Shown piece by piece: positions 1 through 8,714 of a DNA stretch of 64,000 nucleotides. The DNA is taken from NCBI RefSeq assembly GCF_046545555.1, contig NZ_JBHZTH010000005.1, forward strand, positions 62,001 through 126,000, given 5' to 3'. Position numbers and translations under genes: made by a program. Position 1 is the stretch's first letter, and each line of letters opens with the position of its first letter. Origin of the DNA: Winogradskyella sp046545555. Its GTDB lineage: Bacteria > Bacteroidota > Bacteroidia > Flavobacteriales > Flavobacteriaceae. The notes beneath the pieces are model-generated. The model ran no database searches, was not told the origin of the DNA, and saw nothing but the letters and a program-made list of their open reading frames with translations.

Positions 1-91
1 ACACAATCTTCTCTTCTTGTTTATCTCCACAATATTTAAAAGTAAATAAAACAATTAAGGTAATTATGACACCGAATAGTATTTTTCGCAT
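1..91 (-). CDS. Partial CDS, N-terminus of a membrane-anchored protein
   Basis: An ATG at base 91 reads leftwards for 30 codons to the window edge without a stop. The peptide starts MRKILFGVIITLIVLF and continues FKYCGDKQEEKIV, a short basic start, one hydrophobic helix and then a charged segment. This looks like a signal anchor. From memory it resembles the start of flavobacterial DUF4230 proteins, but 30 residues are too few to be sure. No Shine-Dalgarno sequence is visible upstream. Confidence 0.5.
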   Translation of the reverse strand, partial: MRKILFGVIITLIVLFTFKYCGDKQEEKIV

Positions 92-295
92 AAGCTAAAT
101 TAATCAAAATAGAGTTGAATATAGTCAAAAAACTAGTATTTTAAATCTTATTTTTTTACCATATATCGTTGATGTCAGTGACTTATCCACGAAAATCGCA
201 AAACATCCTATTAATATAGCTGGTAAACAATTACAACTTAATTTTACTTAGAATACATAGAATATTTCTAGCCCTCTAATTTAAACGCAAATATC

Positions 296-1063
296 ATGTA
301 TAGAAACATCTGCGCATTATTACTCTTATTTTTGACCGTTAATAGTTATGGACAAAACTTCACTTTATTGAAAAACTTTAACCCAAAAGTAAAAGAACTA
401 AAACATACACTAAATAGCACTAGAGACAGTTTAATTTTATCCTGTAAACAGCATATTTTGCAAGTTGATATTTTTAATGAAGACTTCGAAAAAGTTGAAA
501 AAATTGAAGCATCTGAAACAAGAATTGTAATTACTGATTTACCTGTAGGAAAATTTGATATTGAAGTTAGACTAGAAGATAAAGTCGTTCTGATGAATCT
601 AATTAGACATACTGATATAGAAAATTCATATTATGCAACCAACACTTTAAATGATGAACCCATTGTAAAGAGAAAAGGTATGATGCTCGACGAAAACTTG
701 AAAACTGTAAAAACGCAACCAAATATGCGTATTGAAAACCTTTTATCTAGAGGTAAAACTAAAGACCAAATAAAGAAAAGAAAATTCTATTGGATCATAC
801 ATCAAACCAATAATAAACTTGGATCTAGTAAAACAATGAAATTAATGGACCAAGCATCAGTAGACAAGATGATAAAGAAAAATAAAATAGAACGTAATAG
901 TGTCTCTGGAAAACTAAATGAGCTAACCGTTTGGGAGGTATATAACACTACTCAATTTATGAAAAATCAAACCATAAACCCAAATTATATTTATTCTCAT
1001 AAATCTGATTTATTCAACAGCGAACCTTATTACAGCGACACCGTTAGTTTACAACAGCCTTAA
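296..1063 (+). CDS. Secreted protein of unknown function, paralogue 1 of 3
   Basis: A 255-residue protein with a cleavable signal peptide (residues 1-19, ending SYGQ). I do not recognise a named domain. It is clearly homologous to the products at 1249-1971 and 5066-5782. The shared parts are an N-terminal block (LLKNFN...ELKHTLN..RDSLIL), a middle block (PVGKFDIEVRLEDKVVLMNLIRH) and a C-terminal block with FYW, SSKTMKL, NK and LTVWEVY..TQFM motifs ending in a LFN..PYY segment. A basic, variable linker of about 35 residues separates the middle and C-terminal blocks. The protein is probably periplasmic or surface-exposed. About 180 bases separate it from the next copy, so each copy may have its own promoter. 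Confidence 0.75.
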   Translation: MYRNICALLLLFLTVNSYGQNFTLLKNFNPKVKELKHTLNSTRDSLILSCKQHILQVDIFNEDFEKVEKIEASETRIVITDLPVGKFDIEVRLEDKVVLMNLIRHTDIENSYYATNTLNDEPIVKRKGMMLDENLKTVKTQPNMRIENLLSRGKTKDQIKKRKFYWIIHQTNNKLGSSKTMKLMDQASVDKMIKKNKIERNSVSGKLNELTVWEVYNTTQFMKNQTINPNYIYSHKSDLFNSEPYYSDTVSLQQP

Positions 1064-1248
1064 ATACGATTAAAGAATTTGTTTACTGAAAAAAAATTAA
1101 AAGTTAGATTTTTGTGCATTTAATCGAAGAGCTAAGCTCATTAGCCGTAAAAAATAAACTGGACTAATATTTCTTTTAATTTAGAAAAAATTACAAATTA
1201 ATGTTACTATTCCTCAATTTACGAGTAACATTTAATTAATCCATTAGA

Positions 1249-1971
1249 ATGTTTAAAAGTTATTTTTTACTCTTTTTTATTATTTTATCATTTGGTTTAT
1301 ACGGTCAAAAGTCAACCTTATTACAAAATAAAAACTTTAGGGCTAACGAGTTAAAACACAATTTAAATAAAGAAGGAGATACGCTTATCCTTGAAAGTAA
1401 AAAAACCATTTATAGCGTTGAAATTTTTAATCAAGATTACACAAAGTCCATTAATATAGATAGTACAAAAGCTAAAATAGCATTAAATGACACTCCACTT
1501 GGAAGGCTTGTGGTACAAGCAAAATTAGTTGACAAACGCATAATTATGACCTTATTAAGACATAAGGATTTTGATGAAATTACAAATGAGACAAAAGAAG
1601 ACAATATTGTTACGACTCCTCAACCTAAAAAACAAGGAGTTTCGTCATTACTAAATTGGAAATCGAAAAAAAGTAAAGCTAATGTCGAAAAATTCTATTG
1701 GGCTATTCAAGAAAGTAATAGCGGCAGTAATTCTTATAAATCCATGAAACTGGTCTCTACCAAAGAGCTTTTAAAAATGATTCAAAAAAATAAAGTAGAA
1801 GTAAATACTGAACAAGGTAAGTTTAATAAACTTACTGTTTGGGAGGTTTATGATACTGCAAAATTTATGGAAAAGCAAGTTGCCAACCCAGAGTATGTTT
1901 TTTCAACTACATCATCTTTATTTAATACAACCCCGTATTTTAGTTCTATTGGAAACGCAAAATTTCCTTAG
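1249..1971 (+). CDS. Secreted protein of unknown function, paralogue 2 of 3
   Basis: A 240-residue homologue of the preceding gene, with signal peptide MFKSYFLLFFIILSFGLYGQ. It keeps the block STLLQNKNFRANELKHNLN, the block ALNDTPLGRLVVQAKLVDKR, and the C-terminal FYWAIQ, SYKSMKL, QKNKVEVNTEQGKFNKLTVW and LFNTTPYF motifs. Divergence is spread along the protein, so the duplication is old rather than a recent tandem copy. The function is unknown. No catalytic motif or lipobox is visible. Confidence 0.75.
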   Translation: MFKSYFLLFFIILSFGLYGQKSTLLQNKNFRANELKHNLNKEGDTLILESKKTIYSVEIFNQDYTKSINIDSTKAKIALNDTPLGRLVVQAKLVDKRIIMTLLRHKDFDEITNETKEDNIVTTPQPKKQGVSSLLNWKSKKSKANVEKFYWAIQESNSGSNSYKSMKLVSTKELLKMIQKNKVEVNTEQGKFNKLTVWEVYDTAKFMEKQVANPEYVFSTTSSLFNTTPYFSSIGNAKFP

Positions 1972-2076
1972 ATATTAAAAATCAATAAAAAAATATGTAA
2001 GAACGATTTTTTGATTGCTATTTTAAATATACCATAGGTTAATTATTTGTAATTTAATGCTCTAAAATTAACCTCT

Positions 2077-3798
2077 ATGAAATTAAAATTTATTACCCCT
2101 TTAATTACTGCTTTATTCTTCTTTGTTTATTCCTGCTCAAATCCTCAAAAAGATTCTGCAACTATGCTTATACATGGTGGAACAATTTATACTGTTGATT
2201 CCACATCGGCAACTGTTGAAGCTGTTGCGATTAAAGGCAACAAAATTTTATTTGCTGGCACTTTAGAAGAAGCGGAAGTATACAAAAATGAGCAAACTGA
2301 AATTTTAAATTTAGAAGGAAAAACAATGACACCTGGTCTTATTGAAGGACATGGTCATTTTATGGGATTGGGTTACAACGAACTTAACCTAGATCTAATG
2401 AGCACAACAAGCTATCAGTCTATTGTTGATGCAGTAGCAGAGCGCGTAAAAAATGCTGAACCTGGAGAATGGATTACAGGACGAGGTTGGCATCAAAGTA
2501 AATGGGATAGCATGCCTGCAGAAACTGTGCATGGTTTCCAAACACATCATCTACTTAGTATGATTTCACCAGACAACCCAGTGTATTTAAGGCATGCCAG
2601 TGGACACGCTGGTTTTGCCAATGCAAAAGCTATGGAAATAGCTGGTTTGCAAAATTTAGCTTTAGATGGTGTTAGAAAATATGAAGTAGAAGGTGGTGAA
2701 GTGTTAGTAGATCCTTCTGGTAAACCTACTGGTGTTTTTAATGAACGCGCACAGACTTTGATTACAAAACATATTCCTGAAAAAACAACAGAGACAGACA
2801 TAAAAGCGTTTGAACTTGCAGTTAAGGCTTGCCATAAAAATGGTATAACAAGTTTCCATGATGCTGGTATACCAAAAGAGACCATAGAGCTTTATAAAAA
2901 AATGAAGTCTGAAGGCAAAATGAACACGAGAATTTATGCAATGCTAACAGGTTGGGATAAAGATTTATTAAATAATTGGTACGAAAAAGGCATCATGATA
3001 GATGAAGATTATTTATTTACAATAAGGTCTGTAAAATTAAATTGTGATGGCGCTTTAGGCTCTCGTGGAGCATGGCTATTAGAACCTTACTCAGACCGAC
3101 CTGATCATTTTGGTCATGAAACTCTGCCTATGGAGTTTGTTCAAGAGACAGCTTTGAGTGGGTTAGAAAATGGATTTCAAGTATGTGCTCATGCAATTGG
3201 AGACAGAGCTAATAGAGAGATATTAGATCGTTATGAGGTCGCACTTAAAGCTCATCCAGAATCGAGTAAAGATCATAGATTTAGAATAGAACACGCGCAA
3301 CATTTACATCCAGAAGATATTCCTCGTTTTGCTGAGCTAAAGGTTATTCCGGCCATGCAAGCCGTTCATATGTCTTCCGATAGACCATGGGCTATTGATC
3401 GACTTGGAGAAAAGCGAATAAAAGAAGGAGCCTATATGTGGCAAGATTTACTGCAAAGCGGAGTACCAATTGTAAATGGTACTGATGTACCTGTAGAGCC
3501 CGTAAACCCAATAGCAAGTTTTTATGCTAGTGTGAGTAGAAAAACCTTAAAAGGTATGCCTGAAGGAGGCTATGAACCTGAACAAAAAATGACTAGAGCA
3601 CAAGCCCTAAAATCTTATACATTGGATGCAGCCTATGGAGCTTTTGAAGAAGATATAAAGGGTTCAATAACGGCTGGTAAACTGGCAGATTTTACAATTT
3701 ATAATCAAGATTTAATGACAGTACCAGAGGATCAGGTACTGAACACTAAAGTAGTGATAACCATATTCGATGGAAAAATTGTTTATCAAATGAAATAA
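2077..3798 (+). CDS. Amidohydrolase family 3 lipoprotein (YtcJ-like)
   Basis: A 573-residue metal-dependent amidohydrolase carried on a lipoprotein signal: the hydrophobic start ends in VYSCSN, placing Cys20 at the lipobox. Family features are the N-terminal beta-sandwich strand (GGTIYTVDSTSATVEAVAIKG), the metal-binding HxH in LIEGHGHF, CAHAIGDRAN, EHAQHLHPED, and an aspartate in NGTDVPVEPVNP. The C-terminal segment GSITAGKLADFTIYNQDLM is typical of the fold. Members hydrolyse amides or cyclic amides, but the substrate cannot be read from sequence. The gene sits between the secreted paralogues and a GNAT gene 15 bases downstream, so it may be co-transcribed with the latter. Confidence 0.88.
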   Translation: MKLKFITPLITALFFFVYSCSNPQKDSATMLIHGGTIYTVDSTSATVEAVAIKGNKILFAGTLEEAEVYKNEQTEILNLEGKTMTPGLIEGHGHFMGLGYNELNLDLMSTTSYQSIVDAVAERVKNAEPGEWITGRGWHQSKWDSMPAETVHGFQTHHLLSMISPDNPVYLRHASGHAGFANAKAMEIAGLQNLALDGVRKYEVEGGEVLVDPSGKPTGVFNERAQTLITKHIPEKTTETDIKAFELAVKACHKNGITSFHDAGIPKETIELYKKMKSEGKMNTRIYAMLTGWDKDLLNNWYEKGIMIDEDYLFTIRSVKLNCDGALGSRGAWLLEPYSDRPDHFGHETLPMEFVQETALSGLENGFQVCAHAIGDRANREILDRYEVALKAHPESSKDHRFRIEHAQHLHPEDIPRFAELKVIPAMQAVHMSSDRPWAIDRLGEKRIKEGAYMWQDLLQSGVPIVNGTDVPVEPVNPIASFYASVSRKTLKGMPEGGYEPEQKMTRAQALKSYTLDAAYGAFEEDIKGSITAGKLADFTIYNQDLMTVPEDQVLNTKVVITIFDGKIVYQMK

Positions 3799-3813
3799 AA
3801 ATTAGTAGTAAAA

Positions 3814-4335
3814 TTGGACATAGTAATTCGAAAACTCAAACCTATTGACTTAAATTCTTATCGAGAATTAAGATTGCAATGTTTAAAAAATTACCCAATG
3901 CACTTTACTGCTAATTATGATGACGAAAAAGAAAAAGAAAAACTCTTTTTTCATGATTCTATCACAAATGCGGATACTAATAATTTTATGATTGGTGCCT
4001 TTAGCAAAGGTTCTTTAATTGGATTTTCAGGTTTTAATAGATATAACAGAACAAAAGTTGCACATAAAGGAAGAATAATTCAAGTTTATGTTAAACCAAA
4101 TTATCAAGGACAACAAATTGGTTATAGCATTGTAAAAGCGACCATAGAAGAAGCATTTCAAATTAATGATATTGAACTAATAGAGATTGATGCAATTGCC
4201 TCGAATACAAGTGCAAAAAAGCTTTATACTAAACTGGGTTTTATGCAATATGGCATTCAAAAACATTTTCTTAAAGTTAATGGTATTTATTATGATCATG
4301 TTATGATGATGCTATTTAAAAAAGAGTTTAAATAA
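3814..4335 (+). CDS. GNAT family N-acetyltransferase
   Basis: A 173-residue acetyl-CoA-dependent N-acetyltransferase. The central segment IIQVYVKPNYQGQQIGYSIV is the acetyl-CoA-binding motif A of the GNAT fold (QxxGxG/S type). It is followed by a helix and by IDAIASNTSAKKLYTKLGF, the usual N..A..LY...GF motif B. The frame has no upstream ATG before an in-frame stop, so translation most likely starts at the TTG at 3814, which gives the normal family N-terminus. It starts 15 bases after the amidohydrolase stop. The substrate is unknown. Confidence 0.85.
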   Translation: MDIVIRKLKPIDLNSYRELRLQCLKNYPMHFTANYDDEKEKEKLFFHDSITNADTNNFMIGAFSKGSLIGFSGFNRYNRTKVAHKGRIIQVYVKPNYQGQQIGYSIVKATIEEAFQINDIELIEIDAIASNTSAKKLYTKLGFMQYGIQKHFLKVNGIYYDHVMMMLFKKEFK

Positions 4336-4398
4336 TCAAAAAAAATAAAAGTTTTCAAGATTTCTTAGTGAAGGGTCAAACAAATATTTAAGTAATAA

Positions 4399-4860
4399 AT
4401 GGAAGATTATAAACCAAGGCTAATAAAATTTAAAGAGCTTTATAAAACTGGAGACTGGTTTATAAAAATATACATCATAACTAAAGATGATCTAAATAGT
4501 AACACTAAGTTCTATAGAAATGTTAAAGAGAAATTACCTAAATGGTTAGAACTTAAAAACGACTTTAATTCTAAACATGATCATGTGGGATTTTTAATTA
4601 TTCATGAAGGAACAGAAGGTATATTCTCTCTTATTAATTGGTGGGTTGGCGGTAATATGCTTAACACTCACATATTTAAAACAAATTATGACAATTTAAA
4701 AGAATTTGAAAAAATTTCTGGAAACGGATTAGCCCCTTGCGTATGGGAATTAGAAATTATTAATCGTGAACGGTTAGCTTGGACCAATCTTATTTTAAAG
4801 CAGAATCTTCAACCTAACTTTAAAACTTATCTAAATACTACATTTCAAATGAGGTTATAA
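4399..4860 (+). CDS. Conserved protein of unknown function
   Basis: A 153-residue cytoplasmic protein with no signal peptide or membrane segment. The most distinctive part is the central HVGFLIIHEGTEGIFSLINW followed by WVGGNML, then GLAPCVWELEIINRERLAW. I recall similar uncharacterised proteins from other bacteria with the same HEG...NWW...CVWEL pattern, but I know no function. It starts 63 bases after the GNAT gene, in the same direction. Confidence 0.65.
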   Translation: MEDYKPRLIKFKELYKTGDWFIKIYIITKDDLNSNTKFYRNVKEKLPKWLELKNDFNSKHDHVGFLIIHEGTEGIFSLINWWVGGNMLNTHIFKTNYDNLKEFEKISGNGLAPCVWELEIINRERLAWTNLILKQNLQPNFKTYLNTTFQMRL

Positions 4861-5065
4861 TTTACTTCTTTAACCCTTAACTTAAAATTAGCCATTTGTC
4901 ATTATAATAGGTATTATGTCGTAACACATTGTAATTTAACTTTAAAATCAGCGTCACAACTAATTTATAACGGCTTAATAAGTATTGTATTTAGTTTTGA
5001 TCTTGTAATTACTAGACCCAAAAACTAGTATTTATATAGTTTCCCAAAACTAAAACCTACTTATT

Positions 5066-5782
5066 ATGAATAAAGGAGTTACGATACTTTTATTATTTTT
5101 TGCTATATGCACTTATGGCCAAAAATCTACTTTAATACAAAACATAGATTATAGAGCTAAAGGACTTAATCACAGTCTAAACAAAACTGGAGATAGTTTG
5201 ATTCTTGAGAGTGACGAAACGATTTTTAAGGTTCAAATTTTCAACTCACAGTTTGACAAAGAATTTCTTGTTAGCAATCATAAAATTAAAATTCCGCTTC
5301 ATAACATTCCAGTAGGTCGTTTTGTAACTGAAGTAAAACTTCCTGGCAAGCTTGTTTTAATCACTTTAATTAGGCATCAACCTTTTATTAACGCATATTT
5401 TGATCATGCTAATGTTAATACCACACCAAAACAAGCCACTGTTGTTGAACAAGTTGTTTCATTAACCCAGAACAAAGGAAACACAGAGCAAATTAATTTA
5501 CCTAAGAGAACTGTCCGTTTTTACTGGATTGTTAACCATATAAACAAGGGTCATAGTTCTAGTAAAATAATGAGATTAGGTGAACGAGAAATTGTAGAGC
5601 GTATGATAGAACAAAACAAAATAGATCTAAAAACAAAGGCAGGACGTCGTAATAAACTTACAATATGGGAAGTTTATGATACGTCTAAATTTATGAGATT
5701 TAAAATGAGAAATTCAGATTATGCAAACGCACAAAATGTAGATTTTTTCAATACAACACCTTTTTACGATACAAGTTTTTGA
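5066..5782 (+). CDS. Secreted protein of unknown function, paralogue 3 of 3
   Basis: A 238-residue homologue of the products at 296-1063 and 1249-1971, with signal peptide MNKGVTILLLFFAICTYGQ. It preserves the same layout: KSTLIQNIDYRAKGLNHSLN, then NIPVGRFVTEVKLPGKLVL, then FYWIVNHINKGHSSSKIMRL and LTIWEVYDTSKFM, ending in FFNTTPFY. It is separated from the other two copies by three unrelated genes. It converges on gldC with only 8 bases between the stops and no clear terminator hairpin. The function is unknown. Confidence 0.75.
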   Translation: MNKGVTILLLFFAICTYGQKSTLIQNIDYRAKGLNHSLNKTGDSLILESDETIFKVQIFNSQFDKEFLVSNHKIKIPLHNIPVGRFVTEVKLPGKLVLITLIRHQPFINAYFDHANVNTTPKQATVVEQVVSLTQNKGNTEQINLPKRTVRFYWIVNHINKGHSSSKIMRLGEREIVERMIEQNKIDLKTKAGRRNKLTIWEVYDTSKFMRFKMRNSDYANAQNVDFFNTTPFYDTSF

Positions 5783-5790
5783 GATTAATA

Positions 5791-6126
5791 CTATTTCTTT
5801 AATTCTAACTTATCAGCGAAGTAATCGCAAAAGTCTTTCATGGTAGCAGTCATTTTTTCATCTTGAGTTGCACGCATAAATGTGTCGCTCATAGTGACTA
5901 AAGTTTGATGAAAAAATAGTTTCATTTCGTCTACAGGCATATCCTTGGTCCATAAATCTATTTTTAAAGTTTCTTGAGCATTACTATCCCAAACCGATAG
6001 CATTACAGCTTTAGCTTCTTCATTATCAACACCTCCGTCTTGCGCAGACCAGGTTAACTTTTCAGGCACACGATTTTCATCGAGCTCAACATTCAATTCT
6101 ATCTTAGACTTTATGGTTTTAGCCAT
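5791..6126 (-). CDS. gldC: Gliding motility protein GldC
   Basis: A 111-residue soluble protein starting MAKTIKSKIELNVELDENRV and containing DGGVDNEEAKAVMLSVWDS and the acidic FFHQTLVTMSDTF segment. I recognise these as GldC, a small accessory protein of Flavobacterium gliding. GldC is not strictly required for movement but improves it. Its ATG overlaps the gldB stop by one base (TAATG), the classic gldB-gldC arrangement, so the two are translationally coupled. Confidence 0.9.
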   Translation of the reverse strand: MAKTIKSKIELNVELDENRVPEKLTWSAQDGGVDNEEAKAVMLSVWDSNAQETLKIDLWTKDMPVDEMKLFFHQTLVTMSDTFMRATQDEKMTATMKDFCDYFADKLELKK

Positions 6127-7100
6127 TATTTCTTTGGTTTAAATTTAGATTTTTTAAAAATTTCTTGTGGTTCTTTGTGTAAAATAGTCATTACATCTTC
6201 ATCCGTATTCTTGGCGTAAGCTTTTACAATTTGCCAGCCAATATATTGGCCAAGTCTCCCTGGGGATTCGTTATCAAATTCTAAATAAAATTTAGAAAAA
6301 GGCGCATCAGCTATAAAACGATTTGGAAGTTTATTGTCTGTGCTATATAAAAATTCTTTTTCAATAAAATAACTCCAAATTGGTACTTCATTAGCTTCTG
6401 CCCATTTTAATTGTGTTTCTGTGTAGCCAATTTTTTCAGAATCAGACTCAAACGGAATCATTACATCTTTAAAATAAAGTAATTTCCCAAAATATATCAT
6501 TTCATCAATTAGCCTCTTACGTTCAGTTTGAAATACATATTTCTTTGCATATCCTTCGGCAACATCAGATATAATTTGACTTTTTCGCATATTAGCACTC
6601 AAGTACTTCGGAATGTTTTGATAGAACATATGCGCACTACCCAAATAATTATCTAAAGCTATCAATACTAAGGAATCCGTCACAATGTTTTTATTTCTGT
6701 AATCGACATCATTTGTTAGTGTAATTACTCTAGGCATACTAAAAGTTTTATCATAATACTTTAAATGCTTAAATAAGCCACGCAAACCTTCTTTAGTTTC
6801 ACTAAAATCAAGAAAAGTCTTTTGGACCTCATTAAGTAACTCGTTTTGTAAACTATCTTTAACCCTATTAACCCAAATAGAATCTGGCACATGTTTAGAG
6901 AACAAAAATGGAAAAGCCGCTTTAAGTTTTGGCAAGTCTTTTGGCTCAGCGTCTAAGAATGCTTTATCAAAGCGTTCAACAATAAAGTTGCTGTCAATTT
7001 TAGAAATTTCAGTCTCTATCTTAGAATCATTATCACAAGACACAAAAAACAGACCGAATACTAATAATATGTGAATTCTTATCGGCATTTTACAAAACAT
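6126..7100 (-). CDS. gldB: Gliding motility lipoprotein GldB
   Basis: GldB is an essential lipoprotein of flavobacterial gliding and type IX secretion. The frame is open up to a TTG at 7139, but I chose the ATG at 7100. AGGA lies six bases before it, and a -7 box at 7137-7144 means the longer start would precede the transcript. From the 7100 start the protein is 324 residues. It begins MFCKMPIRIHILLVFGLFF and reaches a lipobox Cys (FFVSCDND). The body has FIVERFDKAFL, the SAHMFYQNIPKYLSANMRKS helix region and LGQYIGWQIVKAYAKN near the C-terminus, all typical of GldB. It is divergent from nadE. Confidence 0.9.
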   Translation of the reverse strand: MFCKMPIRIHILLVFGLFFVSCDNDSKIETEISKIDSNFIVERFDKAFLDAEPKDLPKLKAAFPFLFSKHVPDSIWVNRVKDSLQNELLNEVQKTFLDFSETKEGLRGLFKHLKYYDKTFSMPRVITLTNDVDYRNKNIVTDSLVLIALDNYLGSAHMFYQNIPKYLSANMRKSQIISDVAEGYAKKYVFQTERKRLIDEMIYFGKLLYFKDVMIPFESDSEKIGYTETQLKWAEANEVPIWSYFIEKEFLYSTDNKLPNRFIADAPFSKFYLEFDNESPGRLGQYIGWQIVKAYAKNTDEDVMTILHKEPQEIFKKSKFKPKK

Positions 7101-7136
7101 TTTTAATCCTAACACGATTCCTTTATTTTTGTTGTA

Positions 7137-7144
7137 CAAAGGTA
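7137..7144 (-). promoter_or_regulatory. -7 promoter box for gldBC
   Basis: Read on the minus strand the sequence is TACCTTTG, a match to the Bacteroidota -7 consensus TAnnTTTG. It lies 36 bases before the chosen gldB ATG and decides between the candidate starts. No convincing -33 TTTG lies at the usual 17-23 base spacing. Confidence 0.5.
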
Positions 7145-7172
7145 CACTTCTTTGTTTTAAATTTTAAATATT

Positions 7173-7961
7173 ATGCAAACAGAAAAGGTTGTCAACCATA
7201 TCGTAAATTGGTTAAAAGATTATGCTACAAAAGCTGGAGTTAATGGTTTTGTTATTGGTATTTCTGGCGGAATAGATTCTGCTGTCACCTCTACACTTTG
7301 TGCCAAAACTGGGCTAGAACTTTTATGTATAGAGATGCCAATACACCAAGCTGCAAGTCATGTAACAAGGGCTCAAGAACATATTACACAGTTAAAAAAG
7401 CGATTTCCTAATGTTAGAGATACGCGCGTAGACCTTACACCTGTTTTTGAAGAATTTAAAACTGAAGTAAGTTTAGAAGGAAAACAAGATACCGTTGATA
7501 TGGCATTGGCCAATACAAGGGCAAGATTAAGAATGACTACACTTTATTACCACGCTGGTTTATTGGGACTATTAGTTGCAGGAACTGGAAATAAGGTAGA
7601 AGACTTTGGTGTTGGTTTTTACACCAAATATGGTGATGGTGGTGTTGATTTAAGTCCTATTGCCGATCTCTTAAAATCTGAAGTTTATGAAATTGGAAAC
7701 TATTTAGAAGTTCCCAAATCTATTATAAAAGCTGCGCCAAGTGATGGCTTATTTGGTGATGCGCGTAGTGATGAAGATCAAATTGGAGCAACCTACCCAG
7801 AACTAGAATGGGCTATGCAAATGTTAGATGAAGGTAAATCTATTGAGGACTTTAAAGGCCGAAAACGTGATGCTTTTGAAATATTTATGAGGTACAATTC
7901 ATCAAACAAACACAAGATGATACCTATACCTATTTGTGAAATTCCTAAAATTTTAAGATAA
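7173..7961 (+). CDS. nadE: Ammonia-dependent NAD(+) synthase
   Basis: A 262-residue NadE, which converts nicotinic acid adenine dinucleotide plus ammonia and ATP to NAD+. The ATP pyrophosphatase P-loop SGGIDS lies at residues 31-36. NTRARLRMTTLYYHAG, GTGNKVEDFGVGFYTKYGDG and DLSPIADLLKSEVYEIG are conserved NadE segments, followed by the APSDGLFGD loop. There is no N-terminal glutaminase (nitrilase) domain, so it is the short ammonia-using form. It is divergently transcribed from gldB with about 70 bases between starts. Confidence 0.93.
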   Translation: MQTEKVVNHIVNWLKDYATKAGVNGFVIGISGGIDSAVTSTLCAKTGLELLCIEMPIHQAASHVTRAQEHITQLKKRFPNVRDTRVDLTPVFEEFKTEVSLEGKQDTVDMALANTRARLRMTTLYYHAGLLGLLVAGTGNKVEDFGVGFYTKYGDGGVDLSPIADLLKSEVYEIGNYLEVPKSIIKAAPSDGLFGDARSDEDQIGATYPELEWAMQMLDEGKSIEDFKGRKRDAFEIFMRYNSSNKHKMIPIPICEIPKILR

Positions 7962-8008
7962 TTATTGTAGTTTATCGAAAAAATAGCACTGACTGTTTGA
8001 TTTTTAGT

Positions 8009-8016
8009 TATTTTTG
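8009..8016 (+). promoter_or_regulatory. -7 promoter box for the LuxR-type regulator
   Basis: TATTTTTG matches TAnnTTTG. It lies 68 bases before the ATG at 8085. It is followed at once by a small palindrome, GTTC-aac-GAAC, near the expected transcription start, which could be an operator or chance. Confidence 0.45.
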
Positions 8017-8084
8017 TTCAACGAACTCCTTATTTGCATAAGCTAACTCAGTTATAAGCCTAACATAACCAAAAAGCAATTGTC

Positions 8085-8714
8085 ATGATACGAATTTTGA
8101 TTGTTGACAGTCATCCTATTGTAAGAACTGGATTAGAATTATTTTTAAATAATAAACCTGACTTTAATGTTGTCGGTAAATTAAATAGCGGTATAGAAAT
8201 TTTCGAATTTGTAAGGCGTCACAAAGTTGACGTTATTATATCTGAAGTTGATTTACCAGAACTTAATGGTATTACAGCATTAAGAGCGATTAAAAAGGAA
8301 AATACAGAAGTAAATGTTTTAATGTTTAGTCATCAGCCCGAAGAGATCTATGCAATTAGTACTCTTAAAGCAGGTGCTTCTGGTTACCTTAATAAAACTG
8401 CCGACGTAGACACCCTAGAGGCTGCTATCAGAAAAATTCATAATGGAGAAATATCTCTAAGCGAAAAAATGGATAAACATTTGCGCTATGAAGACACTCG
8501 TAAAAGTAGAAGTCGTTTGTTTAAAAAACTCTCTACTCGAGAAGTAGAAGTTTTAAAACTCCTTTCTATAGGCAGGAAAAACAAAGAAATTGCTGAAGAA
8601 TTAGATATTAATGAGAAAACAGTTAGTACTTACAAAGCGCGACTATTTAAGAAGCTAAATGTGACTAATATCGTAGATTTAATTCACCAGGCTAAGCATC
8701 ATAATTTGACCTAA
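8085..8714 (+). CDS. LuxR/NarL-type response regulator with a degenerate receiver
   Basis: A 209-residue protein with an N-terminal receiver domain (about residues 1-118) and a C-terminal LuxR-type helix-turn-helix (about 145-205, LSTREVEVLKLLSIGRKNKE then IAEELDINEKTVSTYKARLF). The DNA-binding part is intact. The receiver is odd. The phospho-acceptor position, four residues before the P of the xxLP motif, is Glu54 (ISEVDLP) instead of Asp. The second acid of the usual VDDHP pocket is Ser9 (VDSHP). The switch Ser and conserved Lys (GYLNK) remain. It therefore probably works without phosphorylation, perhaps locked by the Glu as a mimic. No kinase gene is adjacent. It converges on dnaG with no gap. 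Confidence 0.88.
   Translation: MIRILIVDSHPIVRTGLELFLNNKPDFNVVGKLNSGIEIFEFVRRHKVDVIISEVDLPELNGITALRAIKKENTEVNVLMFSHQPEEIYAISTLKAGASGYLNKTADVDTLEAAIRKIHNGEISLSEKMDKHLRYEDTRKSRSRLFKKLSTREVEVLKLLSIGRKNKEIAEELDINEKTVSTYKARLFKKLNVTNIVDLIHQAKHHNLT

Noticed and set aside
2547..2885. A 112-codon minus-strand frame inside the amidohydrolase gene
   Set aside because: It lies antisense to conserved metal-site regions of a full-length enzyme and has no independent support.
7101..7139. Extended TTG start for gldB
   Set aside because: The start would lie inside the -7 box. The ATG at 7100 has AGGA upstream and gives a proper lipoprotein signal.
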